Assembly (NCBI GenBank): GCA_021848555.1
Contig: JAJZUN010000211.1
Span: 1 to 5,694, forward strand
DNA: 5,694 nucleotides
Direction: 5' to 3'
Source: Pseudomonadota bacterium
GTDB lineage: Bacteria; Pseudomonadota; Gammaproteobacteria; Burkholderiales; SG8-39
Shown: positions 1 to 5,694 of the stretch, piece after piece
Layout: the number at the start of each line of letters is the position of its first letter
Numbering within the stretch: the stretch's first letter is position 1
Made by a program: the position numbers and the translations under genes
The notes under the pieces: generated by a model
The model's input: the letters and a program-made list of their open reading frames with translations, nothing else
Database searches by the model: none
What the model was told of the DNA's origin: nothing

Positions 1-1
1 C

Positions 2-442
2 CCCGAGCGCCTGGAAGGCGAACGCCTGGCCGCGCTGGTGGCCAGCGCCGACGTCGTGCTCGATTGCTGCGACAATTTTGCCACCCGCCACGCGGTCAAC
101 CGCGCCTGCGTCGCGCAACGCAAGCCCCTGGTCTCGGGCGCGGCCGTGCGCTTTGACGGACAGCTCAGCGTATTCGACCTGCGCCAGGGCAGCGCTCCCT
201 GCTACAACTGCCTGTTTCCGGAAGATACCGAGGCCGAGGAAACCCGCTGCGCGGTAATGGGGGTGTTCGCGCCGCTGACCGGAATCATCGGCACGATGCA
301 GGCTGCGGAAGCCTTGAAGCTGCTCTGCGGCACAGGCGAATCGCTCAATGGCCGTTTGCTGCTGTTCGACTGCCTCGCGATGGAGTGGCGCTCGATCAGA
401 CTCAGCAAAGACCCGGCGTGCAAGGTCTGCGGATCAGCCTAG
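2..442 (+). CDS. moeB: MoeB/ThiF/HesA-family sulfur-carrier adenylyltransferase, C-terminal part
   Basis: The gene is cut by the left window edge; the frame is open from base 2 and ends at TAG 440-442, leaving 146 residues. The family is E1-like: it adenylates the C-terminal glycine of a small sulfur carrier (MoaD for MoeB, ThiS for ThiF) in the cytoplasm. Visible in fragment numbering: the family motif LDCCDNFATR (about 20-29), VSGAAVRFDGQ (44-54), two zinc-binding pairs CYNC (67-70) and CKVC (140-143), Cys83 at the position of the conserved family cysteine (TRCAVMG), and the C-terminal helix APLTGIIGTMQAAEALK. These match the second half of E. coli MoeB (about 250 aa) closely. The nucleotide-binding glycine loop lies outside the window. 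There is no rhodanese domain after CKVCGSA. MoeB is the best guess, but ThiF or HesA cannot be excluded from this fragment. The 3' end overlaps convergent slmA by 9 bp. Confidence 0.9.
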   Translation, partial: PERLEGERLAALVASADVVLDCCDNFATRHAVNRACVAQRKPLVSGAAVRFDGQLSVFDLRQGSAPCYNCLFPEDTEAEETRCAVMGVFAPLTGIIGTMQAAEALKLLCGTGESLNGRLLLFDCLAMEWRSIRLSKDPACKVCGSA

Positions 443-1009
443 CAGCAGCGGTGCCTGTTTCTGCCACAACTCTGTCGGCAGGCGCTTGAAGCCGCTCTTG
501 GCATACTGGTGCCAGCGGCCGATGATATAGGCGAGCATCAGGTTAGCCTGGGCGGCGGTATCGGCGCCCTTGTCGATTTCGCCCTGTGTCGCCGCCAGCC
601 GCAGCGCCTGCTTGAGCGTCGCCTCGAGCCGGTCCTGCAGCTGGTTGATGCGCGCCTGCAGTCGCCCGTCCTCGTTCACCAGCGCATCGCCGATCAGCAC
701 GCGCGTCATGCCGGGGTTCTTCTCGGCGAAGGACAGGAGCATGGCGGCGATCGCATGCGCCTGCTTCAGTCCGCTTTCCTGCTCCGCGCTGATTTTGTTG
801 ATCAACCCGAACACGGTCTCTTCGACGAAGCCGATCAGGCCCTCGTACATTTGCGCCTTGCTCGCGAAGTGGCGGTACAGCGCGGCTTCGGATACATCGA
901 GCTTGGCAGCGAGCGCGGCGGTGGTGATTTTCTCGCTTTTGGGCGCCTGCAGCATCTCCGCCAGCACTTGCAGAATCTGGTTTTTTCGTTCGCCTGAACG
1001 GCTCGCCAT
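434..1009 (-). CDS. slmA: SlmA, nucleoid-occlusion factor, TetR family
   Basis: This 191-residue protein matches E. coli SlmA (198 aa) along its length. SlmA dimers bind specific palindromes spread over the chromosome and, when DNA-bound, block FtsZ assembly over the nucleoid. The N-terminal TetR helix-turn-helix is at about residues 27-50 (ITTAALAAKLDVSEAALYRH). The rest is the all-helical dimer and FtsZ-binding domain, including NPGMTRVLIGDAL (98-110) and RINQLQDRLEA (120-130), which correspond to NPGLTRILTGHAL and RINQLFERIEA in E. coli. The ATG at 1009 has a strong Shine-Dalgarno (GGGAGGAG ending 3 nt before it). The gene lies 66 bp after the HAD gene on the same strand; that gap contains a TAGAAT -10-like box and a palindrome resembling an SlmA site, so slmA probably has its own promoter. 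The stop overlaps the convergent moeB-like gene. Confidence 0.95.
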   Translation of the reverse strand: MASRSGERKNQILQVLAEMLQAPKSEKITTAALAAKLDVSEAALYRHFASKAQMYEGLIGFVEETVFGLINKISAEQESGLKQAHAIAAMLLSFAEKNPGMTRVLIGDALVNEDGRLQARINQLQDRLEATLKQALRLAATQGEIDKGADTAAQANLMLAYIIGRWHQYAKSGFKRLPTELWQKQAPLLLG

Positions 1010-1047
1010 GATCTCCTCCCTGGATTTCCAGACGTGCGCGAATTCTA
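1010..1047 (-). promoter_or_regulatory. slmA: slmA leader: -10-like box and strong ribosome binding site
   Basis: Reading the minus strand, TAGAAT (1047 to 1042) is one base from the TATAAT consensus. GGGAGGAG (1020 to 1013) is a strong Shine-Dalgarno 3 nt before the ATG. The -35 region is poor: at 18-nt spacing it is TTAGCG, which lies inside the palindrome at 1060-1073. A weak -35 overlapped by an operator-like palindrome suits a repressible promoter, but this is inferred from sequence only. Confidence 0.4.
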
Positions 1048-1059
1048 GCCCATACAGTT

Positions 1060-1073
1060 GGTAAGCGCTAACC
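1060..1073. promoter_or_regulatory. Palindrome GGTAAGCGCTAACC, candidate SlmA/TetR operator
   Basis: This is a 14-bp palindrome with one symmetric mismatch (A opposite A) around the AGCGCT core. Against the E. coli SlmA-binding consensus GTGAGTACTCAC, the inner 12 bp (GTAAGCGCTAAC) match at 8 positions, namely all the fixed positions of GTnAGnnCTnAC. It sits between the HAD stop codon (1076) and the slmA -10-like box, where the -35 element would be. The site is seen directly; binding by SlmA is an inference. Confidence 0.5.
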
Positions 1074-1075
1074 TT

Positions 1076-1726
1076 TTAGAACGCCAGGCGCCCCAGCAGG
1101 CGCGGTAAGGCGAGCACCGACGCGGTCTTGATGTCGACATAGGCGGGAGTGCGCGGCTCGCGCGTGACCCACACCGTCTTCATGCCCAGGCGCTTGGCCG
1201 GACGCAGGTTTTCGCGGCTGTCCTCGACCATGACGCAGCGCGAGGCGATCAGGCCGTAGCTGCGCAGCAGGCTGTGAAAGGCGGCGACAGAGGGCTTGGG
1301 CTGATAGCCGGTGGATTCGATGCAGTGCAGGGCGTCGAATTGGCTGTCCACGCCGATCAGCTGCAGCACCGCGCGGGCGTAGGCGCCGGGCGCATTGGAC
1401 AAAACCAGCTTGCGCCCGGGCAGGCGGCGCAGCATGGCGGCGAGCCCGCGCTCGTACACCACCATGTTGGACAGGTCGGGAAACGCGTGCGTCTCGCGCA
1501 GGAAATGCTCGGGATCGGTGCCGTGATGGCGCATCATGCCCAGCAGCGTCGCGCCGTAGCTGCGCCAATAATGCGCGCGCAGCTTGCCTGCATCCTCCTC
1601 GCTCAGGCGCAAATGCCGCTGCAGGTAAGCCGTCATGCTGCGGTTGATATGCGGGAAGATGTGCGGCGAGGCGTTGTGCAGGGTGTTGTCGAGGTCGAAC
1701 ACCCAGGTCAAGCTCGTTCGCATCAT
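1076..1726 (-). CDS. HAD-superfamily hydrolase, pyrimidine 5'-nucleotidase type
   Basis: This 216-residue cytoplasmic enzyme has all four HAD motifs in order. Motif I is FDLDNT, with nucleophile Asp11 and acid/base Asp13. Motif II is LVLSN (Ser110). Motif III is Lys144 in YQPKPS. Motif IV is VEDS (Glu158, Asp159). The helical cap between motifs I and II (about 17-90), with IFPHINRSM and YWRSYGATLLGM, is typical of the pyrimidine 5'-nucleotidase (SDT1/YjjG-like) group, which dephosphorylates UMP, CMP or damaged nucleotides. The exact substrate cannot be read from sequence. The gene begins with two ATGs (1726 and 1723); an AGGA 6 nt before the first supports 1726. It lies between argB and slmA on the same strand, 90 bp after argB; two strong hairpins fill most of that gap. 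Confidence 0.9.
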   Translation of the reverse strand: MMRTSLTWVFDLDNTLHNASPHIFPHINRSMTAYLQRHLRLSEEDAGKLRAHYWRSYGATLLGMMRHHGTDPEHFLRETHAFPDLSNMVVYERGLAAMLRRLPGRKLVLSNAPGAYARAVLQLIGVDSQFDALHCIESTGYQPKPSVAAFHSLLRSYGLIASRCVMVEDSRENLRPAKRLGMKTVWVTREPRTPAYVDIKTASVLALPRLLGRLAF

Positions 1727-1762
1727 TGCGCGTCCTGGAATCGCAGCGCGGGGAGAAAGCAG

Positions 1763-1789
1763 ATCCCTCGGCGCGGCGCGCCTCGGGAT
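1763..1789. repeat. 27-bp imperfect palindrome ATCCC..GGGAT, dispersed-repeat-like
   Basis: The arms at 1763-1775 (ATCCCTCGGCGCG) and 1777-1789 (CGCGCCTCGGGAT) are 13 nt each around a single central base. They are complementary except at two adjacent positions. On the minus (argB mRNA) strand these two become tandem G-A mismatches, which RNA helices tolerate. The flanks read AGATCCCTCG and CTCGGGATGAC. Palindromes of this style recur as dispersed intergenic repeats in many bacterial genomes, but a single window cannot show copy number. Confidence 0.55.
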
Positions 1790-1816
1790 GACTTTGCCGG
1801 GGCGGGCCCGGCAAAG

Positions 1817-1819
<3 letters not shown>
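1789..1819 (-). repeat. 13-bp perfect hairpin at the argB stop codon
   Basis: TGACTTTGCCGGG (1789-1801) and CCCGGCAAAGTCA (1807-1819) are perfectly complementary around a 5-nt loop (1802-1806). On the minus strand the hairpin begins with the argB TGA itself. No T-tract follows, so it is not a standard intrinsic terminator. It could stabilise the argB mRNA 3' end, act as a processing or rho-linked site, or be one end of an inserted repeat together with the abutting palindrome. Confidence 0.7.
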
Positions 1820-2797
<978 letters not shown>

Positions 2798-3226
2798 TTA
2801 CTGGATGGTCAGCTGGCGACCCGCCGCTTCGGCCTTCTTCGGCAGCGTCAACTCGAGCACGCCGTCAGCGTATTTCGCGCTGGCAGCCGCCTGGTCGATG
2901 TCCGTGCCCAGACTGAACGCGCGCGCGACCTTGCCGTAGTAACGCTCGCGGTGCAATACGCGCTCGTTTTCCTTCACTTCCTTTTCCGCGCGCGCTTCGG
3001 CGCTGATCGAAACCTGGTCGCCGTCGATGTTGACCTGGATGTCTTCCTTCTTCACGCCGGGAATCTCGGCGTGCACCACATACGCGCCGTCCTTCTCGCT
3101 GACGTCGATCTTGATCCGCCCGGGCGCCGCGGGCTGCCCCTCATACGTCATCGGTCGCACGAAAAAACCCTTAAGAAGATCGTCGAACACGTCTCCGAAA
3201 GGTTCATACCGCGAAATATTCGCCAT
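2798..3226 (-). CDS. Small heat-shock protein, Hsp20/alpha-crystallin family
   Basis: Hsp20 proteins are ATP-independent cytoplasmic chaperones that hold unfolding proteins in large oligomers for refolding by DnaK and ClpB. The protein has 142 residues, in the usual range. A short N-terminal arm (MANISRYEPFGDVFDDLLKGFF) precedes the alpha-crystallin domain from about 36 (RIKIDVSEKDGAYVVHAEIPGVKKEDIQ...) to about 130, which ends in the signature GVLELTLPK. The C-terminal tail carries L-T-I, the I/L/V-x-I/L/V motif used for oligomer contacts. The start at 3226 is chosen because AAGGAG (3239-3234) is 7 nt upstream; it is only 1 nt from the alternative ATG at 3232. The sequence before 3232 in this frame is leader. 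A sigma-32 promoter precedes the gene and a strong terminator follows it. Confidence 0.95.
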   Translation of the reverse strand: MANISRYEPFGDVFDDLLKGFFVRPMTYEGQPAAPGRIKIDVSEKDGAYVVHAEIPGVKKEDIQVNIDGDQVSISAEARAEKEVKENERVLHRERYYGKVARAFSLGTDIDQAAASAKYADGVLELTLPKKAEAAGRQLTIQ

Positions 3227-3233
3227 GGTCATG

Positions 3234-3239
3234 CTCCTT
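3234..3239 (-). promoter_or_regulatory. Ribosome binding site of hsp20
   Basis: AAGGAG on the minus strand lies 7 nt before the ATG at 3226 and 1 nt before the ATG at 3232. The spacing favours the second ATG (protein starting MANISRYEPF). Confidence 0.8.
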
Positions 3240-3256
3240 CCACAATTGTCGGTTAA

Positions 3257-3270
3257 CGGCCTTGCGGCCG
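3257..3270 (-). other. GNRA-capped hairpin in the hsp20 5' leader
   Basis: On the mRNA strand the leader reads CGGCC-GCAA-GGCCG, a 5-bp GC stem closed by a GCAA (GNRA) tetraloop. Beyond a C-U mismatch, UUA/UAA pairs can extend it. On the opposite strand the loop would be TTGC, not a stable tetraloop, so the structure fits the hsp20 transcript. It lies between the predicted transcription start (about 3272) and the ribosome binding site, but does not itself pair with AAGGAG. Confidence 0.5.
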
Positions 3271-3278
3271 GTAAGCTG

Positions 3279-3307
3279 AATATGGGGAGCGTCACGCAGG
3301 TTTCAAG
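3279..3307 (-). promoter_or_regulatory. Sigma-32 (RpoH) heat-shock promoter of hsp20
   Basis: Reading the minus strand, CTTGAAA (3307 to 3301) is followed after exactly 13 nt by CCCCATATT (3287 to 3279). This is a full match to the RpoH consensus CTTGAAA, 11-16 nt, CCCCATnT. Transcription would start near 3272, giving a leader of about 45 nt before the ATG at 3226. The -35 box begins 3 nt after the copper-chaperone stop codon. Confidence 0.93.
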
Positions 3308-3310
3308 TCG

Positions 3311-3781
3311 CTATTTTGCCGGGCTGGCGCCGAGCTCACGCACCTGCGCCTGCACCTCTATGGTCTTGAACGTCTTGTCCTTGGCCTCGAAGCGCAGCTT
3401 GATCGGCACCGCCTCGCCCTTTTTCAGCGGCTGCTTCAGATCCATGAGCATGACGTGATAGCCGCCGGGCTTGAGCTCGACCGCCTTGCCCGCGGGCAGG
3501 TCCAGCCTGGAGATCGGCCGCATGTGCATCACGTCGTTCTCCATCTTCATCTCGTGAATCTGCACCGAGCCTGCGACCGGGCTCTCCACTGCGACCAGGG
3601 TGGCCGATTCGGTCGCGGTGAGCTGCATGAACGCGCCGGTCGCCTTCTGCCCGCGCACCGTGCCGCGCACCCAGGGCTCCCTGATGGTGACTTCCTGCGC
3701 ATGGACCACGCTGGTCGGGAGCCCGCTGCCGAGTACCAGGCCGATGGAACCGAACAGTACAGCTCGTGTGGAATGTTTCAT
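3311..3781 (-). CDS. Periplasmic copper chaperone, PCu(A)C family
   Basis: PCu(A)C proteins bind Cu(I) in the periplasm and pass it to the CuA or CuB centre of cytochrome oxidase, often with Sco. From the chosen start the protein has 156 residues. A signal peptide covers residues 1-28 (positively charged MKHSTR, hydrophobic AVLFGSIGLVLGSGL, cleavage after VHA). The mature domain carries the metal motif H-x10-M-x21-H-x-M exactly: His76, Met87, His109, Met111, within IHEMKMENDVMHM and GGYHVMLM. The ATG at 3781 is preferred because GGAG lies 6 nt upstream; the in-frame ATG at 3793 adds METK and has no ribosome site. It starts 18 nt after the hslU stop, so it is probably co-transcribed with hslVU. 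That is an unusual partner for a respiratory-copper gene; no sco or oxidase gene is in the window. Confidence 0.93.
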   Translation of the reverse strand: MKHSTRAVLFGSIGLVLGSGLPTSVVHAQEVTIREPWVRGTVRGQKATGAFMQLTATESATLVAVESPVAGSVQIHEMKMENDVMHMRPISRLDLPAGKAVELKPGGYHVMLMDLKQPLKKGEAVPIKLRFEAKDKTFKTIEVQAQVRELGASPAK

Positions 3782-3799
3782 TTTTGTCTCCATGAGAAT

Positions 3800-5155
3800 T
3801 TACAAAACGTACCGCGCCAGGTCTTCGGATTGCGCCAGTTCATTCAGTCGCGCATCGACATAGGCGGCGTCGATGGTGAGCGTCTCGTCATTGCGCTTGC
3901 CCGCGTCGAAGGAAATTTCCTCGAGCAGCTTTTCCATCACGGTGTACAAGCGCCGTGCGCCGATGTTCTCCGTTTTCTCGTTGACGGCATAGGCGATTTC
4001 GGCCAGACGCTTGATGCCCTCGGGCCGGAACTCGAGCCTGACCCCCTCGGTCGCGAGCAGCGCCTGATACTGGCGCGTGAGGCAGGCATCGGTCTGGGTG
4101 AGTATGCTTTCGAAATCCGCAGCGGAGAGCGAATCGAGTTCCACGCGTATCGGCAGGCGCCCCTGCAACTCGGGAATCAGGTCCGAGGGCTTGGCCATGT
4201 GGAAGGCACCGCTGGCGATGAACAGGATGTGGTCGGTCTTGACCATGCCGTACTTGGTCGAGACCGTGGTGCCCTCGACCAGGGGCAACAGATCGCGCTG
4301 CACGCCCTGGCGCGATACATCGGCGCCGGACATCTCGGAGCGGCTGGCGATCTTGTCGATTTCGTCGATGAACACGATGCCGTTCTGCTCGGCGTTGGCG
4401 AGCGCACCGGTCTTCAGGTCCTCGTCGTTGATCAACCGGGCGGCTTCCTCTTCCGCGGCCAGCTTCAGCGCTTCGCGGATTTTCAGCTTGCGCGTTTTCT
4501 TGCGGCTGCCGGACATATTCTGGAACATGCCCTGGATCTGCGAGGTCAGCTCTTCCATTCCGGGCGGCGCAAAGATTTCCATTTGCGCGGCTGTCGCGGC
4601 GACTTCGATTTCGATTTCCTTGTCGTCGAGTTCGCCCTCGCGCAGCTTCTTCCTGAATTTCTGCCGCGTCGCCGACGCTTCCGTGCCCTCGCCGACTGCC
4701 GCAGCTGCCGTGTCCTGGCGCTCGAAGCCTACGGCGCGGGCCGGCGGCAGCAGCGCATCGAGGATGCGTTCCTCGGCCGCATCCTCGGCCCGGGTTTTGA
4801 CCTTGCGCATGGCCAGCTCGCGCGTCTGCTTCACGCTGATCTCGACCAGGTCGCGCACGATCGTGTCCACATCGCGGCCGACGTAGCCGACCTCGGTGAA
4901 TTTGGTCGCCTCGACCTTGATGAAAGGCGCGTCGGCGAGTTTTGCCAGGCGTCGCGCAATCTCGGTCTTGCCCACGCCGGTGGGCCCGATCATGAGTATG
5001 TTTTTCGGCGTGATTTCGTGCCGCAGCGGCTCGGCCACCTGCTGCCGGCGCCAGCGGTTCCTGAGCGCGATTGCAACCGCGCGCTTGGCGCGGTCCTGGC
5101 CGATGATGTGCTTGTCCAGTTCGTGGACGATTTCCTGTGGCGTCATTTGCGACAT
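3800..5155 (-). CDS. hslU: HslU (ClpY), ATPase subunit of the HslVU protease
   Basis: HslU is the hexameric AAA+ unfoldase that feeds substrates into the HslV peptidase in the cytoplasm. The 451-residue protein (E. coli about 443) has the N-terminal helix [13 protein letters not shown] (8-20), Walker A GPTGVGKT (57-64), pore loop GYVGRD (90-95), the inserted I-domain (about 110-240, variable and charged), Walker B VFIDEID (261-267), sensor 1 ASGAFH (314-319), the arginine-bearing ELQGRLP (329-335), and sensor 2 GARR (399-402). The C-terminus SEDLARYVL matches the E. coli tail that docks into HslV. The start at 5155 ([10 protein letters not shown]) parallels E. coli MSEMTPREIV; Met4 at 5146 is an alternative. 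Neither has a clear Shine-Dalgarno, and the gap to hslV is 160 bp, which is long for this pair. Confidence 0.97.
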   Translation of the reverse strand: MSQMTPQEIVHELDKHIIGQDRAKRAVAIALRNRWRRQQVAEPLRHEITPKNILMIGPTGVGKTEIARRLAKLADAPFIKVEATKFTEVGYVGRDVDTIVRDLVEISVKQTRELAMRKVKTRAEDAAEERILDALLPPARAVGFERQDTAAAAVGEGTEASATRQKFRKKLREGELDDKEIEIEVAATAAQMEIFAPPGMEELTSQIQGMFQNMSGSRKKTRKLKIREALKLAAEEEAARLINDEDLKTGALANAEQNGIVFIDEIDKIASRSEMSGADVSRQGVQRDLLPLVEGTTVSTKYGMVKTDHILFIASGAFHMAKPSDLIPELQGRLPIRVELDSLSAADFESILTQTDACLTRQYQALLATEGVRLEFRPEGIKRLAEIAYAVNEKTENIGARRLYTVMEKLLEEISFDAGKRNDETLTIDAAYVDARLNELAQSEDLARYVL

Positions 5156-5180
5156 GGCTGATGGCCAAAAAACTTAGTAC

Positions 5181-5206
5181 CCGTCGCAGAGTGATTTTTG
5201 CGACGG
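5181..5206 (-). repeat. Stem-loop 3 of the hslV-hslU spacer
   Basis: CCGTCGCA (5181-5188) and TGCGACGG (5199-5206) form an 8-bp perfect stem with a 10-nt loop. On the minus strand a T6 tract follows, but 8 nt after the stem, so it is at best a weak, displaced terminator. It ends 25 nt before the hslU start and could slow or partly stop read-through. Confidence 0.6.
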
Positions 5207-5222
5207 CCTGATATAGGGGAGT

Positions 5223-5271
5223 ATGAGGAGATGCGCCCACAAGGAAGTCCCCTTGGGAGATATCCCCTCAT
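5223..5271 (-). repeat. Stem-loop 2 of the hslV-hslU spacer (49 nt)
   Basis: On the mRNA strand ATGAGGGGAT (5271 to 5262) pairs with ATCTCCTCAT (5232 to 5223) over 10 bp, including one G-U. Inside, CCCAAGG pairs with CCTTgtGGG (GT bulged) around loop GGACTT. The opposite strand would have an A-C mismatch in the outer stem, so the fold suits the hslVU transcript. Confidence 0.6.
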
Positions 5272-5289
5272 GTCGTAAGAGTCCATTAG

Positions 5290-5311
5290 ACAGGAGAGAC
5301 CCCGCTCCCGT
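5290..5311 (-). repeat. Stem-loop 1 of the hslV-hslU spacer
   Basis: On the mRNA strand ACGGGAG (5311 to 5305) pairs with CTCCTGT (5296 to 5290), 7 bp with one G-U and an 8-nt loop, starting 4 nt after the hslV stop codon. On the other strand the same position is an A-C mismatch. No T-tract follows, so it is not an intrinsic terminator. Confidence 0.45.
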
Positions 5312-5315
5312 TTCC

Positions 5316-5694
5316 TCATTCGAGCGTCTCGATCACGATCTGCTGGTTGGTGTAGATGCAAATATCCGAGGCGATGCCCAGCGATTTGGCCACGATTTCC
5401 CTGGGCCCGAGCTCCGTGTTCTCCAGCAGCGCCCGCGCTGCCGATTGCGCATAGGGTCCACCCGAGCCGATGGCGAGCAGGCCCAGCTCCGGTTCGAGCA
5501 CATCGCCCATGCCGGTAATGACCAGCGAGCTTTCGCGATCGGCCACGGCCAGCATCGCCTCCAGGCGCCGCAGCATGCGGTCGGTCCGCCAGTCCTTGGC
5601 CAGTTCCACCGCCGAGCGCAGCAGATTGCCCTGATGCTTCTCCAGCTTGGCCTCGAAGCGCTCGAACAGGGTAAAGGCATCCGCAGTGCCGCCG
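5316..5694 (-). CDS. hslV: HslV (ClpQ), peptidase subunit of the HslVU protease, C-terminal part
   Basis: HslV is the proteasome-like threonine peptidase that forms a double hexameric ring capped by HslU. The gene runs off the right edge; 125 residues are visible, ending at TGA 5316-5318, about the last 70 percent of a protein of roughly 175 residues. The fragment begins [22 protein letters not shown] and continues [57 protein letters not shown] and [17 protein letters not shown], nearly line for line with E. coli HslV. The catalytic N-terminal Thr and the promoter lie outside the window. The upstream frame is open without an internal start being needed: the GTG at 5609 is only an internal valine codon. 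It precedes hslU on the same strand, as is usual, but with a 160-bp structured gap. Confidence 0.97.
   Translation of the reverse strand, partial: GGTADAFTLFERFEAKLEKHQGNLLRSAVELAKDWRTDRMLRRLEAMLAVADRESSLVITGMGDVLEPELGLLAIGSGGPYAQSAARALLENTELGPREIVAKSLGIASDICIYTNQQIVIETLE

Noticed and set aside
3227..3295. A longer Hsp20 start (MTLPIFSLPAAR...).
   Set aside because: It would begin inside the sigma-32 promoter, upstream of the predicted transcription start, and AAGGAG is placed for the ATG at 3226.
3455..5161. A 568-codon open frame on the + strand opposite the copper chaperone and hslU.
   Set aside because: Same reason: an antisense shadow of hslU with low-complexity Arg/His/Leu-rich translation and no family resemblance.
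5210..5247. A promoter for hslU inside the spacer (TTGTGG ... TATATC, or a CCCCTATAT heat-shock -10).
   Set aside because: The spacing is about 20-21 nt for the sigma-70 reading and about 17 nt for the sigma-32 reading, and both -35 boxes are poor matches.
5333..5680. A 115-codon minus-strand frame at the right edge.
   Set aside because: It is a different frame of the same DNA as hslV, whose translation is nearly identical to known HslV. The Trp/Arg/Cys-rich alternative is a shadow.

Overview
The window is a GC-rich chromosomal segment, most likely from a betaproteobacterium, possibly a Nitrosomonadales-type lineage. The reasons are a SlmA of the proteobacterial type, an HslV/HslU pair very close to the E. 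coli proteins, an ArgB with the N-terminal helix of arginine-sensitive enzymes, and high GC at third codon positions. The taxon is inferred from protein resemblance and gene neighbourhood; no database search was done. Both ends cut through genes.

Layout. On the + strand only the C-terminal part of a MoeB/ThiF/HesA-type adenylyltransferase is present (2-442). It converges on, and overlaps by 9 bp, a long minus-strand series. In the direction of transcription (right to left) this reads: hslV (3' part, 5316-5694), a 160-bp hairpin-rich spacer, hslU (3800-5155), a periplasmic copper chaperone of the PCu(A)C family (3311-3781), hsp20 (2798-3226), a rho-independent terminator (2751-2777), argB (1817-2701), a spacer with two back-to-back palindromes (1763-1819), a HAD-family pyrimidine 5'-nucleotidase (1076-1726), and slmA (434-1009).

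Function. The right half is a protein-quality-control block: the HslVU ATP-dependent protease and a small heat-shock holdase, with a copper chaperone between them. hsp20 has a textbook sigma-32 promoter (CTTGAAA, 13 nt, CCCCATATT) starting 3 nt after the copper-chaperone stop codon, so it can be induced alone. No terminator is visible from hslV to hsp20, so read-through from hslVU is also possible. The left half is housekeeping: arginine biosynthesis (ArgB), nucleotide clean-up (HAD) and nucleoid occlusion of division (SlmA).

Most interesting signals. (1) The 160-bp hslV-hslU gap is long for this gene pair and folds into three consecutive stem-loops; two are fully paired only when G-U pairs on the hslVU mRNA strand are counted. 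(2) A palindrome, GGTAAGCGCTAACC, lies just upstream of slmA and fits the fixed positions GTnAGnnCTnAC of the SlmA-binding site, suggesting autoregulation. (3) The argB-HAD spacer carries a 13-bp perfect hairpin that uses the argB stop codon and abuts a second, 27-bp imperfect palindrome resembling dispersed repeats. I see no new defence, mobile or biosynthetic system here; the genes are ordinary and the novelty is in the non-coding parts.
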